Below, one piece after another: positions 1 to 7,871 of a DNA stretch of 30,588 nt. Numbering within the stretch: position 1 is the stretch's first letter; each line of letters starts with the position of its first letter. The stretch is from NCBI GenBank assembly GCA_964643485.1, contig CAZXRA010000269.1:1-30588 (forward strand), in the 5' to 3' direction. The notes beneath the pieces were generated by a model that was given only the letters and a program-made list of their open reading frames with translations, was not told where the DNA came from and ran no database searches. This stretch comes from Iamia sp964643485 (lineage in GTDB: Bacteria > Actinomycetota > Acidimicrobiia > Acidimicrobiales > Iamiaceae). A program made the translations under genes and the position numbers.

Positions 1-1
1 C

Positions 2-724
2 CAGGCCGACCTGCTCTCGGCGGGGGAGCGGATCACCCAGGAGACCCGGCACTGGAACGAGGAGGAGGGGCGCACCAGCACCATGCGCTCCAAGGAGGAG
101 GCCGACGACTACCGGTACTTCCCCGAGCCCGACCTGCTGCCGGTCGACCCCGACCCGGAGTGGGTTGCCGCCATCGGTGCCGCCCTCCCGCCCATGCCCG
201 CGGCCCGGCGTCAGGAGCTGGCCGCGGCGGCGGGTGTCACCCTCCCCGACGAGACGGTGGCCGTCGTCGTGGAGCGCGGCCAGGACGGGCAGGCCCACGC
301 CGCCATCGGTGCCGGGGCCGAACCGGCCCGGGTGCTGGTCCACGTGAGCCAGAACCTGGCCGGTGAGGGGGGACGTGACCTGACGCCCGTGCGCCTGGCC
401 GCCCTCGTCGGCCTGGAGACGTCGGGGGCGCTGACCGCCACCCAGGCCAAGGCGGTGCTGGCCGAGATGCTCACCAGCGACGCCTCGCCCGAGGAGATCG
501 CCGCGGCCAAGGGCTTCGAGGCCATGGACACGGGAGCCCTGGAGGCCCTGGTCGACGGGGTGATCGCCGACAACCCGGCCGAGTGGGAGCAGTTCCGTAC
601 CGGCGACGCCAAGGCCCAGGGCAAGCTCACCGGCTTCTTCGTGGGCCAGGTGATGCGGACCAGCAAGGGCCAGGCCGACGGGAAGGCCGTCACCGCCCTC
701 CTCCGCTCCCGCGCCGGCCTCTGA
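2..724 (+). CDS. gatB: Asp/Glu-tRNA amidotransferase subunit B, C-terminal part
   Basis: This is the 3' part of GatB, the subunit of the GatCAB complex that, with GatA and GatC, converts Glu-tRNA(Gln) or Asp-tRNA(Asn) to the amide form in the cytoplasm. The frame is open from base 2, so the start lies outside the window. The family stretch QETRHWNEEEGRT followed by TMRSKEEADDYRYFPEPDL is directly readable at bases 38-140 and is a hallmark of GatB. The remaining ~190 residues match the helical GatB/YqeY tail domain that contacts tRNA, ending in a typical G-x-L-x-G-F-x-x-G-Q-VM pattern. A hairpin follows the stop. No GatA or GatC is visible here. Identification is secure; the missing N-terminal catalytic portion cannot be assessed. 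Confidence 0.96.
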   Translation, partial: QADLLSAGERITQETRHWNEEEGRTSTMRSKEEADDYRYFPEPDLLPVDPDPEWVAAIGAALPPMPAARRQELAAAAGVTLPDETVAVVVERGQDGQAHAAIGAGAEPARVLVHVSQNLAGEGGRDLTPVRLAALVGLETSGALTATQAKAVLAEMLTSDASPEEIAAAKGFEAMDTGALEALVDGVIADNPAEWEQFRTGDAKAQGKLTGFFVGQVMRTSKGQADGKAVTALLRSRAGL

Positions 725-769
725 GGGGTGACGAGCGTGTCGCGGCTCGCCGGGGCCTAGCATCGGTCC

Positions 770-787
770 GGGTCCGTGGGCGGACCC
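770..787 (+). terminator. GC hairpin after gatB
   Basis: A perfect 7-bp stem (GGGTCCG / CGGACCC) with a TGGG loop lies in the 94-bp gap between gatB and the kinase gene. No T-run follows, so it may be an actinobacterial-type terminator or part of the kinase leader rather than a classical Rho-independent site. Confidence 0.4.
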
Positions 788-818
788 CGAGACGAGCGAC
801 CAGGGACGTGACCGTCGA

Positions 819-2456
819 ATGAGCGACAACCCCCTCAGGGGCGGGGCCTCCGTCCCGGGCTACGAGGTCGAACGGGAGCTGGGCCGGGGCGGGTTCGCCG
901 TGGTCTACCGGGCCAACCAGCCCAAGCTGCGCCGCACGGTGGCCCTCAAGGTGCTCACCAACGTGGACCCGTCCGACGACGATGCCAAGCGCCGGTTCGA
1001 GGCCGAGTGCCAGGCGATCGGCTCCCTGTCGTGGCACCCCCACGTGGTCACCGTGTACGACGCCGGGGCCACCGACGAGGGCCTGCCCTTCCTGGCCATG
1101 GAGCACCTGCCGTCGGGCTCCCTCCAGGCCAAGCTGGGCGACCACGGGCACGCCCCGTCGGAGGAGGTGCTGCGCGTCGCCGTGCAGATGAGCGACGCCC
1201 TGGGTGCGGCCCATCAGGCCGGCATCCTCCACCGCGACATCAAGCCGGCCAACGTCCTCACGTCCCGCATCGGCGACTACAAGCTGGCCGACTTCGGCAT
1301 CGCCCGCTTCGGCGACAGCCAGCGCACCGCCACCGGCGTCATCACCGGCACGGTGGCCTACACCGCCCCCGAGGTGCTGCGGGGGGCGCGGGCCTCGTCG
1401 GCCAGCGACCTCTACGCCCTGGGCGCCATGCTCTGCGCCGTGGCCAGCGGTCGCACCCCGTTCGTGAAGGATGCGGACGAGTCGGTCGTGGCCATCATGT
1501 ACCGGGTCAACACCGAGGACCCGCCGCCCCTCGACGGGTACGGCGTCCCCCCCGACGTGGCCCTCCTGATCCACACCCTGATGGACAAGGACCCCGAGAA
1601 GCGGCCGGCCACGGCCCTCGAGGTGGCCCAGTGGGCCCAGCACCTGCAGGAGCAGCGGGGCATCTCCACGTCGCCCCTGCACACCGACCCCGACCTGCTC
1701 CCCGGCCTCCCCCCGGCGGCCCTGGCCGTCGGCGCCGCCGCCCTCGGCGCCGGAGCCGGAGGCGCGGCGGCGGCCCCCGTGGCCACGCCGGCCCCGGCCT
1801 ACGGCACCCCGCCCCCTCCGCCGGCCGGGGCGACCCCTCCGCCCACGCCCTACCCGGCCGGCGCCACCCCGCCCCCGCCGGCGGCCTACCCGCCGTCGGG
1901 CGTCTACCCGGCGGCCACCACGGTGAGCCCGGCGCCGGCGGCGGCCTACGGCGCGGGCGGCTACCCGCCCCAGACCGGTTCGTACGCCCCGGCCACCGGC
2001 AGCTACGGCTACCAGGGCGGCGGGGGGTCGTCGTCCAACGGCGGCAAGATCGTCGCCATCGTGGCCGTGGTGGCCCTGGTCGTCGTGGCCCTCGTCATCG
2101 GGATCACCGCCCTGGCCAGCGGGGACGACAAGAGCTCGGCCGGCACCACCTCGACCACGGCGGCGACATCGTCGCGGGCGTCGTCCTCCACCACGGAGGA
2201 GTCTTCGACGTCGTCCTCCACGGAGCCCGCGACCTCGCCCTCCACCGAGGGTGGCTCGGGCACGTTCCCCCAGGCGGTGCGGGACAGCTTCCTCGACGCC
2301 TGCCTCGTGCAGGGCACCCAGGGCTACTGCCAGTGCGTGCTGGAGGGGCTGGAGGCCACCTACACCCTGGAGGACTTCTCCAGCATGGAGGGGAGCCTCG
2401 GCGACCCGAACAACCTCCCGCCCGAGGTCACCGAGATCATCGCCGGCTGTCAGTAG
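819..2456 (+). CDS. Transmembrane Ser/Thr protein kinase (PknB-like) with Cys-rich outer domain
   Basis: A 545-residue eukaryotic-like kinase. Visible motifs are the glycine loop GRGGFAVVY near residue 22, VALKVL with the ATP-binding lysine K44, the catalytic loop HRDIKPANVL (H138, D140, N145), DFGIA starting at D158 and a TAPEVL activation-segment motif. After the kinase domain (to about 280) comes a long Ala/Pro/Gly/Tyr-rich linker (about 295-405). One transmembrane helix follows (about 408-435), then a Ser/Thr-rich stretch and a C-terminal outer domain of about 65 residues with four cysteines (DAC, YCQC, AGC). Known PknB proteins carry PASTA repeats outside the cell; this one does not. The outer domain could be a sensor held by disulfides (inference). 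ATG start at 819 is the only good start before the glycine loop. Substrates cannot be deduced. Confidence 0.95.
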   Translation: MSDNPLRGGASVPGYEVERELGRGGFAVVYRANQPKLRRTVALKVLTNVDPSDDDAKRRFEAECQAIGSLSWHPHVVTVYDAGATDEGLPFLAMEHLPSGSLQAKLGDHGHAPSEEVLRVAVQMSDALGAAHQAGILHRDIKPANVLTSRIGDYKLADFGIARFGDSQRTATGVITGTVAYTAPEVLRGARASSASDLYALGAMLCAVASGRTPFVKDADESVVAIMYRVNTEDPPPLDGYGVPPDVALLIHTLMDKDPEKRPATALEVAQWAQHLQEQRGISTSPLHTDPDLLPGLPPAALAVGAAALGAGAGGAAAAPVATPAPAYGTPPPPPAGATPPPTPYPAGATPPPPAAYPPSGVYPAATTVSPAPAAAYGAGGYPPQTGSYAPATGSYGYQGGGGSSSNGGKIVAIVAVVALVVVALVIGITALASGDDKSSAGTTSTTAATSSRASSSTTEESSTSSSTEPATSPSTEGGSGTFPQAVRDSFLDACLVQGTQGYCQCVLEGLEATYTLEDFSSMEGSLGDPNNLPPEVTEIIAGCQ

Positions 2457-2521
2457 GGCCCTCGGGCCGTGGCCGCGAAACTGGCCGTGGGTCGGGTCGG
2501 CTCACGCGCCATGCTGCCGCG

Positions 2522-3781
2522 GTGACGATCACGTACCGGGTCCCTCGCGAGGACGAGTTCGAGCCCTTCATCCGGCCCGTGTGGCGCGGCTTCGGCGACC
2601 CCGGCCCGCCGGAGGAGCAGAAGGACGACGAGCGCCTGATGTGGGAGCCGGCGCGCAGCCTGGGCGCCCTCGATGAGGACGAGTGGGTCGGCGGAGCAGG
2701 AGCCCTCACGATGGACCTGACCCTGCCCGGCGGGGCCACCATCCCCGCCGCCGGGGTGACGATGGTGGGTGTGGCCGCCACCCACCGGCGCCGAGGGATC
2801 CTCACCGAGCTGATGCGCCGGCAGCTCGACGACGTGGCCGCGGCGGGGGAGCCCGTGGCCATGCTCACGGCGTCGGAGTCGCTGATCTACGGGCGGTTCG
2901 GGTACGGCCTGGCCACCCAGGGGGTGCGCCTGCGCATCGATCCCGCTCACTCCCGCCTCCGGCCCGAGGCGTCGGCCCTGGTGGGGGCCTCGCTGGCTGG
3001 TGGGCGGCTCCGCCAGGTGACGGTGGACGAGGCCCGCACCCTGCTGCCGTCGGCCTACGAGCGGGTGCGGGCCGGCCGCCCTGGCTCCGTCGCTCGCACG
3101 CCGGGGTGGTGGGAGAGCCACGTCTTCCTCGACCGTGAGCGCCACCGGGAGGGGGGCGGCTCCCTGGCCGCCCTGGTCCACGAGGACCCCACCGGAGCCG
3201 TCGACGGCTGGGCCCTCTACCGCTCCCACCATCGGTGGGATGATCGCCTGCCGTCCTCGATCCTGCGGGTGGAGGACGTCTTCGCCGTCGGCGACGCCGT
3301 CATGCTCGCCCTCTGGCGGGGCCTGCTCGACCACGACCTGATCGCCGAGGTCGACGTGCTCCACGGGGCGCTCGACGATCCACTGCGCTGGGCTCTCCTC
3401 GACCCGCGGCGGCTACGCGCCTCGGAGGTCACTGACTGGCTGTGGGTGCGGTTCCTGGACGTCCCGGCGGTCCTGTCGGCCCGTCGGTGGGGGGCGGCGG
3501 GCCAAGTGGTGCTGGATGTGGCCGATCCCTTCCGTCCCGCCTCCGGGGGACGGTTCCTCGTCGAGGCCGACGCCGACGGAGCAGGGACCGTGACCCGCAC
3601 GGAGGCCGAGGCCGACCTGGCCCTGGGCACCGAGGAGCTGGCTGCCGTGTCTCTCGGGGGGGTGGCCCCGTCGACCCTGGCCCGCATCGGCCGCGTGACC
3701 GAGCGCCGGCCCGGAGCCCTGGCCGCGGCCGATGCCCTCTTCTCCTGGCCCGTCATCCCCCACTGCCTCACCATGTTCTGA
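2522..3781 (+). CDS. Eis-family GNAT N-acetyltransferase
   Basis: A 419-residue acetyltransferase of the Eis type: an N-terminal GNAT domain, a second GNAT-like region and a C-terminal sterol-carrier-like domain. The acetyl-CoA loop is visible as VAATHRRRGILTELM (around residues 83-97), and IYGRFGYG (Y123/Y128) is the Eis active-site motif that supplies the general-acid tyrosine. The protein ends in phenylalanine; in characterised Eis the C-terminal carboxylate of a terminal Phe acts in catalysis, and that feature is kept. Eis proteins acetylate amines, including aminoglycosides and other polyamine-like substrates; the natural substrate here is unknown. The frame is open far upstream in the kinase's shadow frame; GTG 2522 is chosen because the family N-terminus (VTITYRVPREDEF) begins there. 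Confidence 0.9.
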   Translation: MTITYRVPREDEFEPFIRPVWRGFGDPGPPEEQKDDERLMWEPARSLGALDEDEWVGGAGALTMDLTLPGGATIPAAGVTMVGVAATHRRRGILTELMRRQLDDVAAAGEPVAMLTASESLIYGRFGYGLATQGVRLRIDPAHSRLRPEASALVGASLAGGRLRQVTVDEARTLLPSAYERVRAGRPGSVARTPGWWESHVFLDRERHREGGGSLAALVHEDPTGAVDGWALYRSHHRWDDRLPSSILRVEDVFAVGDAVMLALWRGLLDHDLIAEVDVLHGALDDPLRWALLDPRRLRASEVTDWLWVRFLDVPAVLSARRWGAAGQVVLDVADPFRPASGGRFLVEADADGAGTVTRTEAEADLALGTEELAAVSLGGVAPSTLARIGRVTERRPGALAAADALFSWPVIPHCLTMF

Positions 3782-3873
3782 TCTCTCCGAGGCCGGGGTG
3801 TTTCGGAGGGCCGCCACGGGGGCACGCCGGGCCTTCGCTTCCCCCTTCGAGCCTCCACCCTTGAAGGGACACC

Positions 3874-4311
3874 ATGGGTCCCACCCCCTCCGATCTGCGC
3901 GCTTCCGCTGATGAGGTGCGCCGGGCCTCATCGTTCGTCACGCTGGCCTTCGCCGACGTCGGGCCCCGCAGCGGTGGCAGTACGTGGCGTGGGCCCGCCG
4001 CCGACGCCTTCGGCGAGGGGTTCCGCTGGGCCGACCGGTGCGTGGGTGACGTGGCCGAGGGCCTGCGGGCCATCGCCACCCGACTGGAGACGTGGGCCGA
4101 CCAGCTCCAGGCTGAGGCCGAAGCGGTGGCCCGGGCAGCGGAGCGGGAGCGGGAGGAACACCGATGGCGGTGGGAGGAGGAGCGGGCCCGCCACGTCGCC
4201 GGGCTGCCACCCCGCACGCTGTTCGGGTGGGGCGCGGCGTCGTCGCCATCTGATCGGGGAGACGGCGTGCCGCGCTGGTCGCCCGATGGCCCCGGAGGTG
4301 AGGGTGGCTGA
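3874..4311 (+). CDS. WXG-type small helical protein (putative secreted/ESX-like)
   Basis: A 145-residue protein. The first ~100 residues look like two helices joined by a turn with W38-R39-G40 in the context STWRGPAADAF, the W-x-G plus A-F pattern of WXG100/ESAT-6-like substrates of type VII secretion. The second helix runs into an Arg/Glu-rich coiled-coil stretch (about 86-112), after which the tail is Gly/Pro/Ser-rich and unstructured-looking. GAAGGG before ATG 3874 is a fair ribosome-binding site. The stop overlaps the next gene's start, so the two are co-translated. No secretion ATPase or EccB-E component is present in this window. The WXG assignment rests on motif and predicted helix pattern only, so moderate confidence. 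Confidence 0.6.
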   Translation: MGPTPSDLRASADEVRRASSFVTLAFADVGPRSGGSTWRGPAADAFGEGFRWADRCVGDVAEGLRAIATRLETWADQLQAEAEAVARAAEREREEHRWRWEEERARHVAGLPPRTLFGWGAASSPSDRGDGVPRWSPDGPGGEGG

Positions 4312-5440
4312 GCCCGATGTCGTGGCCCTGGACCCGCTGGCCCTGGCCCGGTTGGAGGCCACCCTGCACGGTGTGGCCGAGGCGTACCGGAGCTGCGCCG
4401 GTCGCGTCGCCGACGCCTTGTGGGGGACGGGGGAGACGGCGGAGGAGGAGCTGGCCGAGCTGCGTCGCCTGGTCGACTGGTGCGAGCGCCACCGCGACGC
4501 CATCAGCCGGCGTCGGCGCGTCCTGGACGGCCTGCCCGTCGCCCTCCCCCTGCCGGCGTGGTCGTTCGCGACGGCGGCCGAGGCGCGCCACGCGGCCGAG
4601 GGCCTCGCCCCCCGGTTGCTTCGGGCCCTGGAACGCCGTCCTCCGGACTGGGCGACGCTGTCGTCCCTCGTGGACGATGTGGCTCGAGGCCGCGACGACG
4701 GTGCGTTCGCCGCCCGCCTCCTCACCTTGCTCGGACCCCGGCGCACGGCACTGCTGCCGCTCCGCGTCGAGCAGGCGGCCCGGGCCGACGGCGAGGTGGC
4801 GGGCTCCGCCGTCGACGAGGCTCACGTCGCCCTGGCGGCGACGGTGATGACGGCCTCCCGGTTCACGGGGCCGGGCGGCCTGACCGAGGAGTGGGGCCGT
4901 CGCTTCGCCGGCCTCGACGAAGCGGGCGACCGTGGCCGGTCGGGATCGGAAGCGCCCGATCCGGCGGTGCGGAGGCGTCTGGAGGGGCTGGGCTTCGGCG
5001 CCGACCTGGCCCGGTCGGTGGCGCTGGGCCTCGAAGCGGGCACCGTGGCCACCGTGCTCGGGGGCACGAACATGGTGCTGACGGTGGTCGGTGCCGGCCT
5101 GGGTGGGGGCGACGAGGAAGGTGATGGATGGGATGAGGCGGGGACGGCCGTGGGGGTGGCGGGATCGCTCGGGTTGTTCCTGGTGTCGTCGGGAGTCGTC
5201 ACCGCTCCGCTGGGCGTGGCCGCCGTGCTCGGGGGGAGCGTGGTCGCCAGTGCCTTGTCTTGGACCTTCCGCCAGGTGGAGGAGCCCCCGCCCGACCGGG
5301 CCACCCCGGAGAACCGACGTCGTCGCCACTCCCGCACCTTCGATCCCGCCACCGGCACTTCCCGCTTCCCCGGGGGCGGCACCGACCGGCCGCACCAGGA
5401 CGGGGCCGGTGGCGTCCTCCCCCCGAACATGATCCGATGA
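4304..5440 (+). CDS. Unknown protein with helical N-terminus and glycine-rich hydrophobic segments
   Basis: A 378-residue protein of unrecognised family. The first ~200 residues are Ala/Glu/Arg-rich and probably all helical (for example the stretch after ALDPLALARLEATLHG). Two hydrophobic, Gly-rich regions follow, about residues 248-268 and 282-320, each with repeated small residues (VGAGLGG, GVAAVLGGSVVASAL). The C-terminus is hydrophilic and Pro/Gly-rich. GTG 4304 is preferred: GGAGG at 4294-4298 sits 5 nt upstream and the start overlaps the previous stop by 8 bp; ATG 4286 is an alternative. Pairing with a WXG-type protein suggests a secreted or envelope partner (inference). The glycine-rich helices could insert into membranes. 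No catalytic motif is visible. Confidence 0.6.
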   Translation: MAEPDVVALDPLALARLEATLHGVAEAYRSCAGRVADALWGTGETAEEELAELRRLVDWCERHRDAISRRRRVLDGLPVALPLPAWSFATAAEARHAAEGLAPRLLRALERRPPDWATLSSLVDDVARGRDDGAFAARLLTLLGPRRTALLPLRVEQAARADGEVAGSAVDEAHVALAATVMTASRFTGPGGLTEEWGRRFAGLDEAGDRGRSGSEAPDPAVRRRLEGLGFGADLARSVALGLEAGTVATVLGGTNMVLTVVGAGLGGGDEEGDGWDEAGTAVGVAGSLGLFLVSSGVVTAPLGVAAVLGGSVVASALSWTFRQVEEPPPDRATPENRRRRHSRTFDPATGTSRFPGGGTDRPHQDGAGGVLPPNMIR

Positions 5441-5645
5441 GGATCCCCGTCTAACGGGTCGGTCGCCTGGGGGGTGGCCTCTCGCCGGAGGCGTTCGCTC
5501 GGATCATCGCCGCCACCGCCGGAGGCGGTGGGGCGTGTCGTCGACGATGCGTATCGGACGATGTTGGATCGTCCGGTGATCCGGCGGAGTCCGACCGTCG
5601 GCGGGCTGTCCGGCGCGCCGCAGAGATCCGGCGTCAGGTCGGAGG
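5441..5645 (+). other. Gap with a possible degraded antitoxin frame
   Basis: No confident gene. Starts with a weak 5-bp hairpin (CCCGT/ACGGG, 5446-5458). One frame is open from 5455 to a TGA at 5647-5649 that overlaps the GTG of the PIN gene by 4 bp (GTGA); its last residues (RRAAEIRRQVGG) are charged and antitoxin-like in composition, but it has no ATG/GTG/TTG start. A second frame from GTG 5474 runs through the PIN gene and looks non-natural. Possibly a VapB-type gene damaged by frameshift; this is inference. Confidence 0.25.
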
Positions 5646-6050
5646 GTGACCGACCCCGTCATCGTCCTCGATGCAGGAGTCCTCGACCGGGCCACCGTCG
5701 ATCGTGGGTTCCGGGTGGTGCTGCGCGAGTTGGTGGGCGACGGGTGGGATCCCGTTGTCCCTGCCGTGGTCCTCGCCGAGGCGATCACGGGTGGACCCAC
5801 TGATGCGCCGGTGAACCAGACGGTCAGCCGGTTGGGGACCGATGTCACCGACGAGGCGACGGCCCGACGGGCCGGGCACCTGCGGGCGGTGGCGGCGCGT
5901 GACGGCGGGCGCCGGCTGCCCAGCGGGATCGACGCGGTCGTCGCCGCCCATGCCGTGAGGGCGGGGAGGGGTGTCGTGTTCACCACCGACCCGGGCGATC
6001 TGCGTCGCCTCCTGGTCGACCATCCGAGCCTCCTCGTCGCCCGGCCCTGA
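5646..6050 (+). CDS. PIN-domain protein (VapC-like ribonuclease)
   Basis: A 134-residue PIN-domain protein, the family of VapC toxins that cleave RNA with Mg2+/Mn2+ held by acidic residues. The quartet is visible: D9 in VIVLDAGVL, E45 in VLAEAI, D96 in SGIDAVVAAHA and D115 in FTTDPGDL. Length is normal for VapC. GTG 5646 overlaps a TGA in another frame by 4 bp, as expected for an antitoxin-toxin pair, but the upstream frame lacks a clear start and DNA-binding domain. It could be an orphan PIN protein or a toxin whose antitoxin has decayed. A decayed surface-protein gene follows directly, so this segment looks like a site of gene turnover. Confidence 0.8.
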   Translation: MTDPVIVLDAGVLDRATVDRGFRVVLRELVGDGWDPVVPAVVLAEAITGGPTDAPVNQTVSRLGTDVTDEATARRAGHLRAVAARDGGRRLPSGIDAVVAAHAVRAGRGVVFTTDPGDLRRLLVDHPSLLVARP

Positions 6051-6117
6051 GAGGCGCAGGCGGGCAGTCCGGCGATCTCCCGTTCCGGGCCTACGTCGCA
6101 ACCTCCCTGCCGTTCAC

Positions 6118-6690
6118 CCCGCCGGAACTCAACTGGACCTCAACGCCTTCTGCCTGCGGATGCTGTTCTCGCGGGACAGGGAATCCCAGAACGAGGTCCG
6201 CAACTACATCGCCCCCGCCAACGGCACCCGCGCCGTGGGGATGAACGACCTGGCCATCGATCTGGGGTTCGGTCCGGGTGGGACGGGCACCGCGGCGTCG
6301 GTGACGCACTCCAACGGTTCCACCGTGCCGGGCTCGCCGCCGGCGGCGGAGTCGATCGTCGACGAGGTGTTCGTCCTGAACAACCCCACCGGGGCGGTCA
6401 CCATCGACGGTCCTCCAGGCTCGACGGTGCCCGTCACCCTCGATGAGATATTCCTGAGCGCCGCGTCCCACCCTTCCCAACCCGGTGACCTGCACCCCCC
6501 TCGACCAGCCGGCCACCCTCGGCGTGGTGGTCGTCTCCGGGAACACGTTGACCGTAGAGCCGGGCGGCCCGGTGCGCGAGGGGACGCGGTGACCCTCCGC
6601 GCCGCGGTGGCGCCCTATCGGAACGGCCAGGTCGAGTTCCGCGACGGCGACGAGACGATCGGGGCGGCTCCCGTCATCGACGGTGTCCAC
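6118..6690 (+). pseudogene. Remnant of a secreted Ig-like repeat protein
   Basis: A degraded coding segment without a start codon or natural stop. Frame 1 reads as an extracellular protein fragment (AFCLRMLFSRDRES..., DLGFGPGGTGTAAS, VFVLNNPTGAVTIDG), low in Arg runs and rich in Gly/Thr/Val. Near 6480 the sensible frame moves by +1 and reads VTCTPLDQPATLGVVVV and SGNTLTVEPGGPVREG, then returns to frame 1 near 6585 as GDAVTLRAAVAPYRNGQVEF. The last part is typical of bacterial Ig-like domains (Big_3_5 kind: a strand ending in G-x-V-x-F-x-D-G). So two compensating indels split the domain, and the fragment ends just before nei. Sequencing error in both places is possible but a truncated end argues for real decay. 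Confidence 0.6.
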
Positions 6691-6725
6691 GACACCGAGG
6701 ACACCGACGCCGTAGCGTCGAGCCC

Positions 6726-7568
6726 ATGCCCGAGGGCGACACCATCTGGCGGGCGGCGGAGCGGCTGCGTCCTGCTCTGGCCGGCGCTCGGCTGGAGCGC
6801 TTCGACGCCCCCCGCCTGGTCGGCGACCGGCCTCGTCCCGGGACGATCGTCGAGGACGTTGAGGCGGTGGGCAAGCACCTGCTGGTCCACTTCGCCGGGG
6901 GCCTGTCGCTCGACACCCACATGCGGATGACGGGCTCGTGGCACCTCTACCGGTCGGGGCAGCGGTGGACGAAGCCGGCGCATCTCCTGCGCTGCCGCAT
7001 CGCCGTCCCCGGCTGGGAGGCGGTGTGCTTCAGCGCTCCGGTGGTGCGCACGTACCGCCGGGACGGCCGGGCCGGGCCCCTGGGCATGGCCGAGGACCCG
7101 GTGGCCCACCTGGGGCCGGACCTGTGCCGGGCCGACGCCGACCTGGACGAGGTGCTGGCTCGGATGGACCGGCACCCCGAACCGGGGACGACCATCGCCG
7201 AGGTGCTGCTCGACCAGACCGTCGCCGCCGGCATCGGGAACGTCTACAAGAGCGAGGTTCTCTTCGCCTGCGGCCTCGATCCCTTCACCCCGCTGTCGGT
7301 CGTGCCCGTCCCTCTCCGGCGCCAGCTCGTCGAGGTGGCGTCGTGCCTGCTCCGCCGCAACCTGTCCACGTCCCGGCGCACCACCGTGGCCGGTCCTCCG
7401 GGGAGCGTGGCCGTCTACCGCCGGGCCCGGCAGCCGTGCCGGCGGTGCGGCACGCCGATCGGCATGGCCCGCCACGGCGCCCAGGCCCGTTCCACCTACT
7501 GGTGCCCGACGTGCCAGCGCCCCCCTCGCCCCGGTTCGGAACCCGGGAACGATCTCGGGACCCCGTGA
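6726..7568 (+). CDS. nei: Fpg/Nei-family DNA glycosylase (endonuclease VIII type)
   Basis: A 280-residue base-excision repair enzyme that removes oxidised pyrimidines and nicks the abasic site. It starts MPEGDTIW: Pro2 is the Schiff-base nucleophile and Glu3 the acid; MPEGDT is the Nei form, versus MPELPE in Fpg. K50 in AVGKHLLVHF is the conserved beta-sandwich lysine. The helix-two-turn-helix includes DQTVAAGIGNVYKSE, and the C-terminus has a four-cysteine zinc finger (CRRC...CPTC) with an Arg in QARSTYWC. Length and domain order are complete. The tail after the zinc finger is a short Pro/Gly extension. ATG 6726 is fixed by the need for Pro2. The gene stands alone between two decayed regions. 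Confidence 0.93.
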   Translation: MPEGDTIWRAAERLRPALAGARLERFDAPRLVGDRPRPGTIVEDVEAVGKHLLVHFAGGLSLDTHMRMTGSWHLYRSGQRWTKPAHLLRCRIAVPGWEAVCFSAPVVRTYRRDGRAGPLGMAEDPVAHLGPDLCRADADLDEVLARMDRHPEPGTTIAEVLLDQTVAAGIGNVYKSEVLFACGLDPFTPLSVVPVPLRRQLVEVASCLLRRNLSTSRRTTVAGPPGSVAVYRRARQPCRRCGTPIGMARHGAQARSTYWCPTCQRPPRPGSEPGNDLGTP

Positions 7569-7578
7569 CTCGTAGGGG

Positions 7579-7860
7579 GTGATGGCGATCACCTACGACG
7601 AGGTCGACCCCATGGCCGCACCCCTGGTCCCCGTGGCTCCGGTCGACACGCGGCTCGGGTTCGAGGAGCTCTTCACCACCGAACGGGTGGCCATGGCCCG
7701 CCTGGCTACCTGTTGGTCGGGTCGGAGGCCGTGGCCGAGGAGGTGGTCCAGGACGCCTTGCCCAGGTGGCGACGGCGGGGCCTTCCACCCGGCGTCGTTC
7801 CGGGTCATCCTCACGCTGTCGGGTCGCGACGCGTCGTCGCTCCGGACCGAGGTGGAGGAT
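7579..7860 (+). pseudogene. Broken ECF sigma factor, N-terminal fragment
   Basis: From GTG 7579 frame 1 reads an N-terminus followed by GFEELFTTERVAMARLAT, which matches the start of sigma-70 region 2 of ECF factors. At about 7708-7712 the frame must shift: the continuation LLVGSEAVAEEVVQDAL (the conserved 'A-E-E-x-x-Q-D' helix) is in frame 3. Nothing resembling the rest of region 2 or region 4 follows; instead frame 1 gives an unrelated stretch (FRVILTLSGRDASSL). So the gene has a frameshift and has lost its 3' two thirds. The fused downstream reading frame is unlikely to be a working sigma factor. Confidence 0.6.
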
Positions 7861-7871
7861 CTCGTCACGGG

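Noticed and set aside
1007..2521. 5' extension of the Eis-like frame through the kinase gene
   Set aside because: The extension is Arg/Pro/Gly-rich and lies in another frame of a well supported kinase; family similarity begins at GTG 2522.
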